Shown here: positions 11,608 to 22,574 of the stretch, piece after piece | Layout of the letters: the number at the start of each line of letters is the position of its first letter | Numbering within the stretch: the first letter of the stretch is position 1 | Assembly: GCF_030272615.1 (NCBI RefSeq) | Contig: NC_081407.1 | Coordinates: forward strand, 267,041,574-267,105,573 | DNA: 64,000 nucleotides | DNA from: Cryptomeria japonica | Lineage: Eukaryota > Streptophyta > Pinopsida > Cupressales > Cupressaceae | Reading direction: 5' to 3' | Made by a program: the position numbers and the translations under genes | The notes under the pieces: model-generated | What the model was told of the DNA's origin: nothing | Databases searched by the model: none | Seen by the model: only the letters and a program-made list of their open reading frames with translations

Positions 11608-12512
11608 CCCTGGCATTTCATTTGTAAATATATATAGAAGCAATTAATAGAAGATAGATAGAGAGTAGTTAGAAGGTGATTAGCTAGTTGATAGAATAGC
11701 AATTAGAGTAGAGTAGAGAGAGAAGGCAAAGATTGTTGCCAAGATGTTGTTGTAAGAGACTTGTAACTTCATTGAAGAAATGGTGAAATTTATGGGTCGA
11801 TTCGACAATTTGCATGGTCTTTATACTTCTTATATTTGATTTCATGTTATTAGATGAATGGAAGAAATGTGCTTGATTGATGGTGGAATTCGTATATCCA
11901 TACTACTAGCAGTTTGTTGATTGCAGACTTGCCTTGTGTAGTCAACTGGAATCATTCAGCTTAAGCTTAACTTCAATTGTCGCTTCTTCATTGATATGCA
12001 TCAACCTGATGGTGTCTATGCCTGCAATGATGATTTGAACATCATAAAGCTTTCCTTCGAAGATCGCACTAACCTTGTGGAGATGGTCCTGTGATGTCAA
12101 AACAAGACTTAGTTAGAATTCCATCAAAGATCATTCATTGCTCTTACATTCTTAGTATTAGGATTAGATTCTTTCCTCGCCCTCATCTTTTTTCCTTTTT
12201 TTTTTCAAATCAAAGCTAGTAAGAGCCTGTGTTCCAGCAATATTCAAAGCAAATCAGAAGTTCAGTCATCAAGTGTAAGTCCCCTTGTGATTCCAGCAAA
12301 TCACATCATACCACAGAGAGCTTATCCACACGTAGAGATCCTACAACGAAGAACCTTGGAGTCATCCTGATTGATCCTTTTTTGCGATATCTTCAACAAT
12401 CAGAGGCTTTATTCAAGAGAGGATAAGGTACCCTTAGGTATTTTATTCTGTGTTTGATAGTGTACAAAATACACGTCAACACTTCCATTATTCAGTATGT
12501 GCCTCCGATACC

Positions 12513-12780
12513 TCTTGTTGGATTCAATAGCACATGGGAATTAAAGAACCATACCATGAACAGCAAAATAATGCCAAGAACAAAATCATATTATGCTGGA
12601 ATTATCTAGATTGATTACAAATATGACCATTGTCCAACCCCATTTTTCAATCACCCAACAACCACCATTCTAACTACCCATTACATAACAAACATTAACA
12701 ATTATCTAATATACTAACACATCGGAACATATAGAACTAAGCTGGTAACAAACAAAAATTTGGAGCACAGAAGCCAACCA
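12513..12780. repeat. Dispersed repeat starting TGTTGGAT, copy 2
   Basis: Diverged copy of 5155-5425, starting TGTTGGATTCAATAGCACA. Shared blocks include GCTGGAAT, GATTACAAATATG and CTAATATACTAACACAT. A probable LTR remnant. Confidence 0.55.
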
Positions 12781-12959
12781 ATAGCTTACTCTTAAAAAAA
12801 CATTTATCAGGGGTGGCAACCTCTGGGTCATAACACTCATTAAAAGCATAAAACAGATATAAAGAAAATATGAGCTAAAATTAATTATGTCAATGGCATG
12901 AATGAACTCCGTTTAATTACTTCACAAAACATTCACCCCTAGTCATATCAACAAGTTAA

Positions 12960-13370
12960 ATTAATCGATGAATGAAAATCCCCACTTCATAAAACAATCT
13001 ACATAAGTTCCCTAATAACTGCCAGAGATAACATATCCTGTTCTACTTTCCACATGTGTGTAAAAGACCCTACATGCCTTGAAACGTTTACCAAGGAGGT
13101 CAGCATTGCACTATGGGTATGTTCACCTCTACTAACATCAACTAGATTAAATGTCAGTTTGTGCAGCCTCTCTCGCTTGACCTACATCTCCTATCATTGT
13201 GTGTGAATACAAGCTGTCGTTCTCAGTATGTGAATATAAGTTGGGATGCACACGTGTTGGTGCATAGGGATTGTTCTGTTAAAAACTATACCAGCTGTAG
13301 TTCTCAGTATGTGAAATATAAATTGGGGTGGACACATGTCGGTGCCAGAGCATTATTCTGTTGAAAATTA
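12960..13370. repeat. Dispersed repeat copy 2 with an internal ~100-bp duplication
   Basis: Partner of 4700-5080. Within it, 13200-13290 and 13293-13370 are two copies of the same unit (GTTCTCAGTATGTGAA..., then ACACGTGTTGGTGC / ACACATGTCGGTGC, then TTGTTCTGTTAAAA / TTATTCTGTTGAAAA). The frame at 13161-13364 simply follows these repeats. Confidence 0.5.
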
Positions 13371-13840
13371 CGAACCCAGAGATGCAACTAGCAGCTGAGA
13401 AAGATGGAAGATTAAGCGTTTGCCCCAGATATTGTACACATACATCGTGTTAGTAATGTAAACGTTGAAGTTATCTGTATGCTCATTTGGGCATTGCTCC
13501 CTCCTCTGAGTTTGTTTCTTCGTTGCTGCATAGATTCTTTGCTTTTGAATCCATGTCTTATTTATTTGATTTCTACAATTCCTATAAATTTTTTGCTATA
13601 AATTGCCACAAGCCCCCAATTTGTAATAATGTTTTTACCATCATGAAAACTACCATAGAACTTATTTAAGTGGCTAATTTTGCTTTAAATCATCATCATT
13701 CAAGGATAGTTGTATACAGCTCATTAGCAGCCACTGACTATTTAAAACACAATTAAATAAAACCTCTCTGAAACCAATTCGGTATTTCATCCTAATTGCA
13801 TCAAATCTTTCTTTGTAATCACATTACGAAACATTCATAC
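13371..13840. other. Unassigned sequence, possible first coding intron
   Basis: No element or coding frame recognised. It directly follows the donor of the candidate start exon on the minus strand. Confidence 0.3.
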
Positions 13841-14007
13841 CTGGTTAGGTTGCCCATCGGGATCACTTTCTGAGCTACTGCTACTGGGTATCAGTGATTC
13901 AATCAAATCCTGTAATAGTTCTATCGCTACTACTACTTCCACTGGTTGTTTCTGTCCAACCTTCTTATCATGTTCACCTTCCATATATGCACATATAATG
14001 GGTTAGC
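13841..14007 (-). CDS. Candidate start-codon exon of an unidentified gene
   Basis: On the minus strand a strong acceptor (TGCTTTTGTTTTTGTAG, ending at 14008) is followed by a 167-base exon ending in a good donor, AACCAG/GTATGA (GT at 13839-13840). Translation would start at the ATG at 13982-13984, 23 bases into the exon; an in-frame TAA lies upstream within it, so this ATG would be the true start, with a non-coding first exon further up (14.02-14.44 kb). The 48 codons read MEGEHDKKVGQKQPVEV, then a Leu/Ile helix, a run of five serines and an acidic tail. They end in phase 0, matching the phase of the exon at 3091-3210. I do not recognise the protein. It is the best-supported piece of the proposed gene, which would span roughly 12 kb. 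Confidence 0.5.
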
Positions 14008-14441
14008 CTACAAAAACAAAAGCACCCAGATTATGTATGTGAAGACCAACTTATTTTGAAATGGCTTCAGGAATTCACTTGAGTACCATCGCTTGCAGAA
14101 GCTTCATATCGTGCTCTGTAAACGAATTTAAAATGTTTAGCCCTGCTGGAAAGTGGCCACCATTGCTCTGTCTTGTACCCTTTTGACCTTGCCGGATTCC
14201 CACCAAAATGCTTTTTGAAATTCTGATGGCCTGTAAAGACCAACAGAAGGATTGGGAAAGAACCTCAACGTTCGAAATTTTCGGACAGTTCGATAGAAAA
14301 AGAGGATTATTTGCACCCTTCCATCCCATGCCACTCGCATGCCAACGCCCTGCTGCGGACGTACTCGTCCTTCAACGCATAACCCCTCCTTACGGCTTTT
14401 TCCTTTTCCCTTTTTCAAACGGTGATAGGGGAGAGGAGCCA
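14008..14441 (-). other. GC-richer flank, possible 5' leader of the minus-strand gene
   Basis: Base composition here is noticeably richer in G and C than in the surrounding DNA. Two overlapping minus frames (14075-14329, 14137-14508) stay open, but neither looks like a known protein. The position upstream of the start exon suggests a non-coding first exon or promoter-proximal sequence. The Mutator-like element is inserted at its upper edge, at the duplicated ATACTTGCG. Confidence 0.3.
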
Positions 14442-14450
14442 ATACTTGCG

Positions 14451-15461
14451 GGCGCTGGCTATGCAGGGGAAAATTTGCACCGCACGGCCAGCGCCTTCCT
14501 CTATGCATTGCACGACCTGTCAGCAGTCTGCAGCGCCTTTAAACGGAAAACGCCCACTTGCACCCGCCGGAACTTCCAACCATTCTCGCCGTTGAATTTT
14601 GTTTATAATGTTTGATTTTATATTTTAATTTATTTTTAATAATAAGTTGTGTTTAAATTTTTTTTATTTTTTTATTTTTAATATAAATAGGAAGTTTTTA
14701 ATAAGCATAATTTTTTTTGAATTTATGTATTTAAATTTTTAAATGATAAATTATATTTTTTATTTTCTTTAAATAGCTTTATTTATTTTACTAATTATTA
14801 TTTTATTAATATTGAAATTAATATAATAGTATTACATAAATATAATTTAAATAATATATTAATTGACATCATTCTTTAAATCAATGAAAATTTCAAATTA
14901 ATAGTGTTTATAGATAAGATTTAAATGTATCTTTAATAATGTAAACACATATTTTTTAATCCAAAAATATCCATAAAAATAATTTTCTATGATTTTCTTG
15001 GTACCTTAGAGAGAATCATCTAACTTGTATGTGTATTATGATGGAGAGGTTGCAACATATTTGAAAGCATTGGTTGAAAAGTAAAATATTTTCATACTTA
15101 ACATAATAACAAGCTCATTAGTTTATTTGATTATGTGGTAAAATGATAATAATTGAAAAAGTTATTTTTGTTTTACACTAAAAAGAATATTGTTATTCAT
15201 ATAATTTGACGTCATTTTTTGAGATGTTAATTTTTACATTTCTTGTTATTTTAAATATGATGTATCCATATGAAACACAATAGATCAAATGTTGGATGGG
15301 AAGTGAGAGACAACATAAACATACCACATGACGATGAAGAGATATAATATACAAATGAAAACTTAAAGCATCATAGAGCTACCACCATGATTGGAAATCA
15401 AATCCATTGCAAATGCACATATCATTCATATTAGTTACAATCACAATATATGAAAGCTCAC
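14451..15461 (+). repeat. Left terminal inverted repeat of the Mutator-like element
   Basis: Pairs with 17298-18290 almost end to end with small indels. The outer 150 bases are GC-rich and the rest is strongly AT-rich. Inside the terminus, GGCGCTGGC (14451-14459) is followed by its complement GCCAGCGCC (14487-14495), giving each tip its own small hairpin. The homology stops at AAGCTCAC (15461). Confidence 0.85.
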
Positions 15462-16814
15462 CCAAATGGGAGAAAACCATGGTGTGAGTAGTAAATCACA
15501 AAACTTGTACTCTTTTGGAGTATACCTGGTGAGGAGCCATCCATGTTAGGAGATTACAAAGACATTATTAGGTGCCACCCAGTTAAGGGATTTTACAAAA
15601 GGGACCTGTTAAAGTCCGCCCGGTTAAGGGATTTATGTTACAATGGTTAGAAGGCAATAAATGAATGATCTGTTGAATTAGCTACTGATAGCTTGATCAG
15701 ATTTCAATATGAATCACACTTTATTCACACCGGTTGTGTCTTCTCTGCACTGCACCGGTTTTCTTCTTACACCTTGGGCTCTTCACTCAGTCGGTCCTCT
15801 GTCCCTCAGCTCTGCACTCTGTCGATCCTCTCACCTTCGGCTCTGCACTCTGTCGGTTCTCTGTCTCTAGGCTCTGCTCTTAGTCAATCTACCTCAAACA
15901 CCCTCAGCTCTGCTAAAACCTTTTAGCACTTCCTCTCTCTCTTTTCTTCACTTTGGATCGCCTTACTTTGGATTGCCTTCAACAAGGTCTACTCGTTGCA
16001 AATTTCACGATCTAGTCTTTCTGTACGAATACAAAAACACTTTATACATTTTCTGCCGACACTTTCAGGTGATCCCTCAATCAAAGCAATCATAGATTTA
16101 GGAAGATTTCAAATTCAAAATCTCCCACTCTTTCTTTGCGCGCCTTACAACATTTCCGCCAAGCGTTCAACAAAATCTGCCACCGCATCTTCCAAAGATA
16201 GTAACTTTTGGGTTGTATTCAGTCAATTAAGTGTGAACCAGAAAATTCGCAAGTAATCATGCTTGACTGCATGATAACTGAAGTTGACCTTACCAACATG
16301 TGATTTGGCATAGACACAAACTCACCAACTCATCTTTTGCCACCGCAACTGAATAACCGATCACCGCTCTGAGATTTATGGTGAACACCTATCTTCCTTC
16401 TGTCATACCGGTGTACCGGTATGCCACTGCACTTCTATATTACCAGTTTATTCTTTGATTGCCAGTTTGTTATGCTAGCATCAAGTTTCTTCCCCTGTTT
16501 GCCAATGAGGATTCAATTTGCATACCACCTCAAGTTTTCTTGCCTGAGTCACCTTTTGTGACTTCATCATCATCAGAGTGACCGATCTTCTTGAATGACA
16601 GACCAGTTGGCTTAGTCTATCTTTCCTTGAGCTGATTGAACCTTTGGTCATTTGTTACCAATGTTGTTTCCATGTGTTTGTAAGTCATCACCTTTGCTTA
16701 CTGAATAACACCACTCTACCGATACCACTTCACTGATAAGTGTTAGACATCAATGACAAATCTTAGCACATATACCGGTTCTCTGGATTGATCGGTTTTG
16801 TCAATGACCCAACA
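15462..16814 (-). mobile_element. Truncated copia-type LTR inside the Mutator-like element
   Basis: On the minus strand it starts TGTTGGGTCATTGACAAAAC at 16814 and carries the motifs of this LTR group: repeated ACCGG words, AAATCCCTTAACCGGG-type phrases (here complementary near 15580-15640), and AAACCATGGTTTTCTCCCA near 15478. These match in order the motifs in the copia LTRs at 54370 and 60305. It stops at 15462, where the inverted repeat arm begins, and lacks the terminal segment those LTRs have, so it is truncated. No target duplication was found. Confidence 0.6.
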
Positions 16815-16852
16815 ATTGCAGCTTTAGATGGTCAACAAAGCATTCGAAAAAA

Positions 16853-17068
16853 ATGCAACAATTTTTTGTTGATCTTAATCAAACAATAACAATAATGGAC
16901 ACACTACAAAGTGGAAATGGTAAGTATGAAATGAACTTCAATCAATTAGGAGTCTTTAATTTGAAAATTAATTCGATGTATTTTGCATTTTTTGATGATA
17001 TTTATATAGATAATCATGATCAACATTTTTTTGGTTATCATGTAGTGTATTATAAAAAAATGTATTAA
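16853..17068 (+). CDS. Unassigned short ORF inside the Mutator-like element
   Basis: A 71-codon frame beginning MQQFFVDLNQTITIMDTL and ending in an aromatic-rich stretch. It lies between the truncated LTR and the right inverted repeat. It shows no recognisable domain, zinc-finger spacing or membrane segment. It could be a captured gene fragment, a leftover of the element's own gene, or chance. Confidence that it is translated is low. Confidence 0.15.
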   Translation: MQQFFVDLNQTITIMDTLQSGNGKYEMNFNQLGVFNLKINSMYFAFFDDIYIDNHDQHFFGYHVVYYKKMY

Positions 17069-17297
17069 TTTTGTAGTACTTTAACTATATTTTAAAAGTA
17101 GATCTTCGAGGGAGTGGATTGTGGAATTAAGATGAAAACATCATTTGTATATTGTACTTTTGAGTTAGACTACTATTGTATATTTTAAAAATTGGCTGAC
17201 TTTCTTAAGACCACGATGGTCACATTTCTTATTATGTACATAATATGACATTGCAATGATATCTCCTATGCTTACATTTGACAATAAATTCGGTGGT

Positions 17298-18290
17298 GTG
17301 AGCTTTCATATATTGTGATTGTAACTAATATGAATGATATGTGCATTTGCAATGGATTTGATTTCCAATCATGGTGGTAGCTCTATGATGCTTTAAGTTT
17401 TCATTTATATATTATATCTCTTCATCGTCATGGTATGTTTATGTTGTCTCTCACTTCCCATCCAACATTTGATCTATTGTGTTTCATATGGATACATCAT
17501 ATTTAAAATAACAAGAAATGTAAAAATTAACATCTCATAAAATGACGTCAAATTATATGAATAACAATATTCTTTTGTGTAAAACAGAAATACCTTTTTC
17601 AATTATTATCATTTTACCACATAATCAAATAAAGTAATGAGCTTGTTATTATGTTAAGTATGAAAATATTTTACTTTTCAACCAATGCTTTCAAATATGT
17701 TGCAACTTCTCCATCATAATACACATACAAGTTAGATGATTCTCTCTAAGGTACCAAGAAAATCATAGGAAGTTATTTTTATGGATATTTTTGGATTAAA
17801 AAATATGTGTTTACATTATTAAAGATACATTTAAATCTTATCTATAAACACTATTAATTTGAAATTTTCATTGATTCAAGGAATGATGTCAATTAATATA
17901 TTATTTAAATTATATTTATGTAATACTATTATATTAATTTCAATATTACTAGAATAAATAAAGCTATTTAAAGAAAAATAATAATAATTTATTATTTAAA
18001 AATTTAAATACATAAATTCAAAAAAAATTATGCTTATTAAAAACTTCCTATTTATATTAAAAATAAAAAAATAAAAAAAATTTAAACACATAACTTATTA
18101 TTAAAAATAAATTAAAATATAAAAATCAAACATTATAAACAAAATTCAACGGCGAGAACTGTTGGAAGTTCCGGAGGGTGCAAGTGGGCGTTTTCCGTTT
18201 AAAGGCGCTACAGACGGCTGACAGGCCGTGCAATGCATAGAGGAAGGCGCTGGCCGTGCGGTGCAAATTTTCCCCTGCATAGCCAGCGCC
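17298..18290 (-). repeat. Right terminal inverted repeat of the Mutator-like element
   Basis: Inverted copy of 14451-15461. It begins GTGAGCTTTCATATATTG and ends AGCCAGCGCC at 18290, followed by the duplicated ATACTTGCG. Confidence 0.85.
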
Positions 18291-18299
18291 ATACTTGCG

Positions 18300-19368
18300 C
18301 GAGGTTTAGAGGATGATATAGAATATGTGCGTAATCACACACCAAAAACATAATGGAAGAAATCGCATAACTATTCATATTAAACATAACATCTTTCAAG
18401 CCATACATGTATCCATTATCAAAAAAACATAAAATATTGCATAACATTTAGAAATATTAAAACATACATTTACAGAATAATCATATGTCAACGTGGGCAC
18501 TTTCACGTGCCACCATGCCAAAGAGTGGGCCCCTCTAACAAAATTAAAATGTCATTATAAAACTTTTAAACATGACCAAGTTTTTGTTATGCGGCCTCAG
18601 CGGCCAATAAAACAAGCATAACATAAACATTAATATTGTCAACACAGCGCGCATTGACCCAACTGCGACCCTTCACACAGCACATTTTGGTTGGTTTGGG
18701 TCCATGTTGACGTTGCGACACCTCCTTCCCCTTGCACAGTACCCAACACTCCGTCGCCTGTGTACAGCTCATCCTGTCTCCTTCACGTCTCTTCACGCCA
18801 ACTCCCATCTTCAACGACAGCAAAAACCGTGTAAGGCCACCAAATTCCAGCCAAAAACAATCAAATCAAGCTTAAATGAATTATTTCTACATATTCAATG
18901 GACAAACAATGCAAATTCAAATTTCAAATTCGAAACAACACATTAAAAAGGGGGAAACCACGCAATCCATGTATAAAACAGAAATTATCATCTCATTGCA
19001 AGAGCCGGATTTGAAAGAAATACAATGCAAGAGAAAAACAGAAAGCAAAAACATGAAGTGGCAAACACGCACACCAGTCGACCAGATTCAACAAAAGCAC
19101 ACGGGTATTGTTCTTGTTACCATACATATTTTTCTACATCACACTGTTATTTCACATTTTCTTCTTTACGAACTGTATAAACTGTAATGTTTAGTCCGAA
19201 ACATTTCGAAGCATTCCCAAGCATTCCCAGAAACCATTCCCAAGCATTGACAAGCATTCCCATAAACCATTCCCACTAAAATTTACGTATTATGTTACTT
19301 TTAAATTAAAAACATTGAGAAATATAATGCTTACCAAAAATGTGTCACACATACACACATATATTCAT
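18300..19368. other. Unassigned sequence with short direct repeats
   Basis: No known gene or element recognised. A moderately GC-rich stretch lies at 18590-18830. The unit AAGCATTCCCA/AACCATTCCCA recurs about five times at 19209-19275. Short open frames on both strands lack recognisable features. Confidence 0.3.
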
Positions 19369-20098
19369 TCAGTCTCGCATTCGCTTCTTTTGCTTGGGCA
19401 AGGGAACGTAGTCTTCGTCTTCGTCAAACTCCTCGGGAACCTCTAGTACTTCGTACCAATAACCAGTGTCATCTGCAACTCCCGCCTCAACTACACTTCC
19501 CAACGTTCCCTCTCTTGTCGCCTCACCTGCACCTTTCGACGTTCCCTCACCTCCTGCCTCACCTGCACCACCTGACGTTCCTTCATCTGCCTTCTTCCTC
19601 TGAATGAACCACATATCCAACATCGTCCATCCGAGTGTGGTTTTGGCAGACCTTGTCTTAAGGTTTGCCCCCACTTCCCATCAAATGAAGGGGAAAATTT
19701 TGGGAACCCCACGACTCAGTTCTCTCTTAGGCACTTCAAACCCTAGCCCTAGAATAGTCGTCAGGACAAGTTTATCAAGATTAAGTAGCCATTCATCATC
19801 CACAATTTCTTTCAACAACCATTTTACTTTCTCTAAACTTTTCCCAATTTACCAAGCCCAAGCCGCCACCATGGCCACGATGTCCGCATTCGTCCAATAC
19901 CGATGATTTGTGTTCATGAAACAGCCAACCAGAAACAATTTCAAGTACCAAAGAAATCAGTCATCCCCAAACTTAAATACGGCCTTCAACATTTTATCGA
20001 TGATCTTGCCCCTAAAGGCCAGTTGTTGTTTCATTGTGTAAAGGGTGGAGGTGGCTTCCATGTCTTCTGCAAACACTACACACATCGGGTGCACAGAT
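19369..20098 (-). pseudogene. Broken ORF of unknown, probably transposon-derived, protein
   Basis: Reading the minus strand downward from about 20098, one frame stays coherent for about 240 codons, interrupted by three stops: TGA near 19964, TAA near 19848 and TGA near 19684. Visible features in order are a helix-rich N-terminal part (AEDMEATSTLYTMKQQLAF), an aromatic stretch (NHRYWTNADIVAMVAAWAW), a Lys/Leu region (GKSLEKVKWLLKEIVDDEW), three imperfect repeats of about 11 residues (DEGTSGGAGEA, GEGTSKGAGEA, REGTLGSVVEA), then a very acidic segment (EVPEEFDEDEDYVPLP) and a basic tail ending KQKKRMRD. The acidic and basic ends suggest a nuclear or DNA-associated protein. The family is not recognised. 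The stop distribution shows it is no longer functional. Confidence 0.45.
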
Positions 20099-20263
20099 GA
20101 AGAAACCTTCTGGATTTATGCAGGGAATGTTTTTTTAACTAACAAAAACTATATCCCACCAACACATTAAATAGCAACTTCACTGATTTTTTAATGATTG
20201 CCTCCAGATTTATTCTCTCCCTCTGTCTTGTTTCATTTATTGAGAAATTAATAATTGTGTCCC

Positions 20264-20478
20264 TTCGCAATTGCCATGCGTATACAATTAATGCATGCAC
20301 AATTGTATAGGAGGTGGTTGCCACCTTTCACCCTTTCGCAATTGCCATGCGTATACAATTAATACATGCACAATTGTATAAGAGGTGGCTGCCAGCTTTC
20401 ACCCTTCGCAATTGCCATGTGTATAGAATTAATACATGCACAATTGTAAACGAGGTGGCTGCCAGCTTTCACCCTTCG
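20264..20478. repeat. Three tandem copies of a ~71-bp unit
   Basis: Copies start at about 20264, 20335 and 20405, each with TTCGCAATTGCCATGCGTAT, then CAATTAAT.CATGCACAATTG, then GAGGTGG.TGCCA.CTTTCACC. The unit contains CAATTG twice. Frames across it are repeat artefacts. Confidence 0.85.
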
Positions 20479-20610
20479 CCATGTATACAAATGAGTTGGC
20501 TCCCTCCTATGAACAAATGGGGTCCACATATACATAGGTTGTATATGTATGAATACCTTTCTATGGGGTCCACATATATATGGGCTCCAATTATGTATTG
20601 ATACCTTTAA

Positions 20611-20611
20611 G

Positions 20612-20652
<41 letters not shown>
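20611..20652. repeat. (AC)n microsatellite
   Basis: About 20 AC units, directly abutting the solo LTR that starts at 20653. Confidence 0.95.
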
Positions 20653-20654
<2 letters not shown>

Positions 20655-21927
20655 GTGAACACAGAATACCACTGAGAGGGGGGGTGAATCAGTGGTTCCT
20701 AGATATATTACTTTCTTTGAACAATCTTAATAATGTCAATCTTATGATGTAATCGTATAAATTGTCAGACAAGTAATGTAAGAAAGAAAGCCAAAGAGCC
20801 CATGCACACATAGTCAAGCCACAACACCAAATTTACGAGGAAAACTCAATATGAGAAAAACCTCAGTGAGATAAGCTGCTGAAGTCTACTGCTCCAATCC
20901 AGTCTCACAGGTAAAACACAAATTTACACAAATTTTTGGGCACCACCCTTGCACTTTTTGGCACCAACCCAAGGAGCACCAAGCTCAGACTTGGCGATGT
21001 ATATTCAAATACTGATTAAATGCAATTAAGGCTTCTTGCTGCAAATGAGTTTTGTAACTCTTGAATCAATTGACTCACCGTGTCTCCACACACAGTGTCA
21101 CTCCAGGATGTTGCCTGTACTTTCACACCTCACTGATTTAGCACAATCGCTCTATTGAGAAACTACCTATACAGGCCACTCACCGGTCTGTCTACTACCT
21201 CATACTGTAACTTGATCGAAAACTCTCCTCCAGTTTCCTCCTCCTCACTTCCTTCTTCACACTACACTTCAGTTCAACACTCTATAGCACACCAACATCA
21301 TTTTTTCAGTCCATTCTACCCCTTTTCTTATTGAATAGGTTCCCGCCAAAAGGCAGATTCAAAATCCGGGTGGTTAGGGTTTCTACACCATCCTCGAGGC
21401 AAATTAAATCCAATCAGATATGCAAGATTTGATCTCCTTGATGTCCATTTGTTCTTCACCACCATTTTCGTGCTTTTTCAAATATGGGAAACGTGATCCT
21501 TCATTTTAGATTTGCATTTTACAGATTTCCATTAATGCTCTTGTTGTTTCCTTCTCGAGGTGATCTTTCAATCTGATCTTCTGTTTTCGATCCAGACTTC
21601 AACTACTCCCCTGATCTTCTTCTTACATTCCTTCTTCCTCGAGCCGCAATCAGTCTGATACGATTCCTAGATATGCAGTTCCTTCATTAATGACGAATAT
21701 CAGTTTCATCAACCCAGCGAGTGAAACTTCGCCAACTACACCCTACTTGCCACCTCAACTTCACACGACATTACTCCAATCAAGACACGACCTTCCAGCT
21801 CCTTCACCGGTCAAGTTCTTCATGTGTTGACCAGTATGGCATCCAGTACCGGTTGCATGCCTTAACACTCTTCCTTTTCATCTTCACCAATTGACATCAA
21901 TGACAACTTAGTGCCAAAATGCCAACA
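20653..21927 (-). mobile_element. Solo copia-type LTR, minus orientation, in an AC microsatellite
   Basis: On the minus strand it starts TGTTGGCATTTTGGCAC (21927) and ends TGTTCACCA (20653). CACAC flanks both sides (20648-20652 and 21928-21932), consistent with a 5-bp duplication, although the microsatellite makes this weak. It shares the TGTTGGCAT start and GTCATTGATGTCA motif with the copia LTR at 54370. Near its end it has the same tract (here complementary, GAGAGGGGGGGTGAATCAGT at 20673-20692). There are no internal coding domains, so a solo LTR is the simplest reading. Confidence 0.7.
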
Positions 21928-22163
21928 CACACAAACACACACATATACACATATACACATATATTTATATATACACAAATGAGTATATACACACACACAT
22001 ACCGGTATGGCATCCAGTACCAGTTGCACACCTTAACACTCTTCCTTTTCATCCTCACCAGTTGACATCAATGACAACTTAGTGTCAAAATGCCAACACA
22101 CACAAACACAGACATATACACATATATTTATATATACACAAATGAGTATATACACACACACAT
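21831..22163. repeat. Tandem duplication (~170 bp) across the LTR end and its flank
   Basis: ACC.GTATGGCATCCAGTACC starts two copies, at 21831 and 22001. Each includes the last ~97 bases of the LTR, the CACACAAACACA junction and the following ATATAC/AAATGAGTATATACACACA flank. Since the LTR-flank junction is in both copies, the duplication happened after the insertion. Confidence 0.8.
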
Positions 22164-22574
22164 GTGATTATATATAATGTCAGATATTTATGCATACATT
22201 TATATATTGAAACATATTTGTGTGTATATGTGTATGTGTGTGTGTGTGAGTATTTACGTATATGTGTGTGTGTGTGTGTGTGTGAGATTGCATGCATCAC
22301 TATTCATACATATATATATGTCTATCAATCTGTAGAATGGTATACGACTTCCTATGCAATTGTAGACCAATTCAATATTTGCATTCACAGACATGTACAA
22401 GTGTTTAGAAATTCCATACCAATCTAATCTTTGAATTCAAAGAACATGTAGAAATGCATGCCAATTACTCTACATGTATGTATATACATATGATAATGTG
22501 CATATCTGTATATACAGATTAAAGTAATGTTTTGAGGTCACATGCAAAGTTTGTAATATATAGCATGATGCAGA
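22164..22574. repeat. TG/TA-rich microsatellite tract
   Basis: Interrupted TGTGTG and TATATG runs, densest at 22217-22290; no gene seen. Confidence 0.7.

Larger units (their letters stand above)
7935..12481 (+). mobile_element. Long solo LTR (4.55 kb) with 5-bp target duplication
   Basis: Starts TGTTGTGACATT at 7935 and ends GTCAACA at 12481 (TG...CA). The 5-bp direct repeat CTTCC lies immediately outside both ends (7930-7934 and 12482-12486), the mark of an LTR-retrotransposon insertion. There are no gag, protease, RT or integrase domains and no second LTR copy, so it is best read as a solo LTR left by recombination. It carries the CCCCAT/ATGGGG hairpin near its start (7958-7974), an amplified hairpin motif (8326-10135) and a TATA box at 11600. 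It lies between candidate exons of the proposed minus-strand gene, which would make it intronic. An LTR of this length is unusual outside large plant genomes. Confidence 0.85.
14451..18290. mobile_element. Mutator-like element with ~1-kb terminal inverted repeats
   Basis: The two ends are inverted copies starting GGCGCTGGCTATGCAGGGG. They are flanked by a perfect 9-bp direct repeat, ATACTTGCG, at 14442-14450 and 18291-18299. A 9-bp target duplication with very long terminal inverted repeats is the hallmark of the Mutator superfamily. The arms cover 14451-15461 and 17298-18290. The 1.84-kb interior holds a truncated copia-type LTR and a short unassigned frame, with no transposase, so the copy is non-autonomous. 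The class comes from structure; no MURA/MULE protein domain was seen. It was inserted just upstream of the proposed minus-strand gene. Confidence 0.8.

Noticed and set aside
22085-22427. Frames rich in His-Thr or Val-Cys
   Set aside because: Microsatellite translations.
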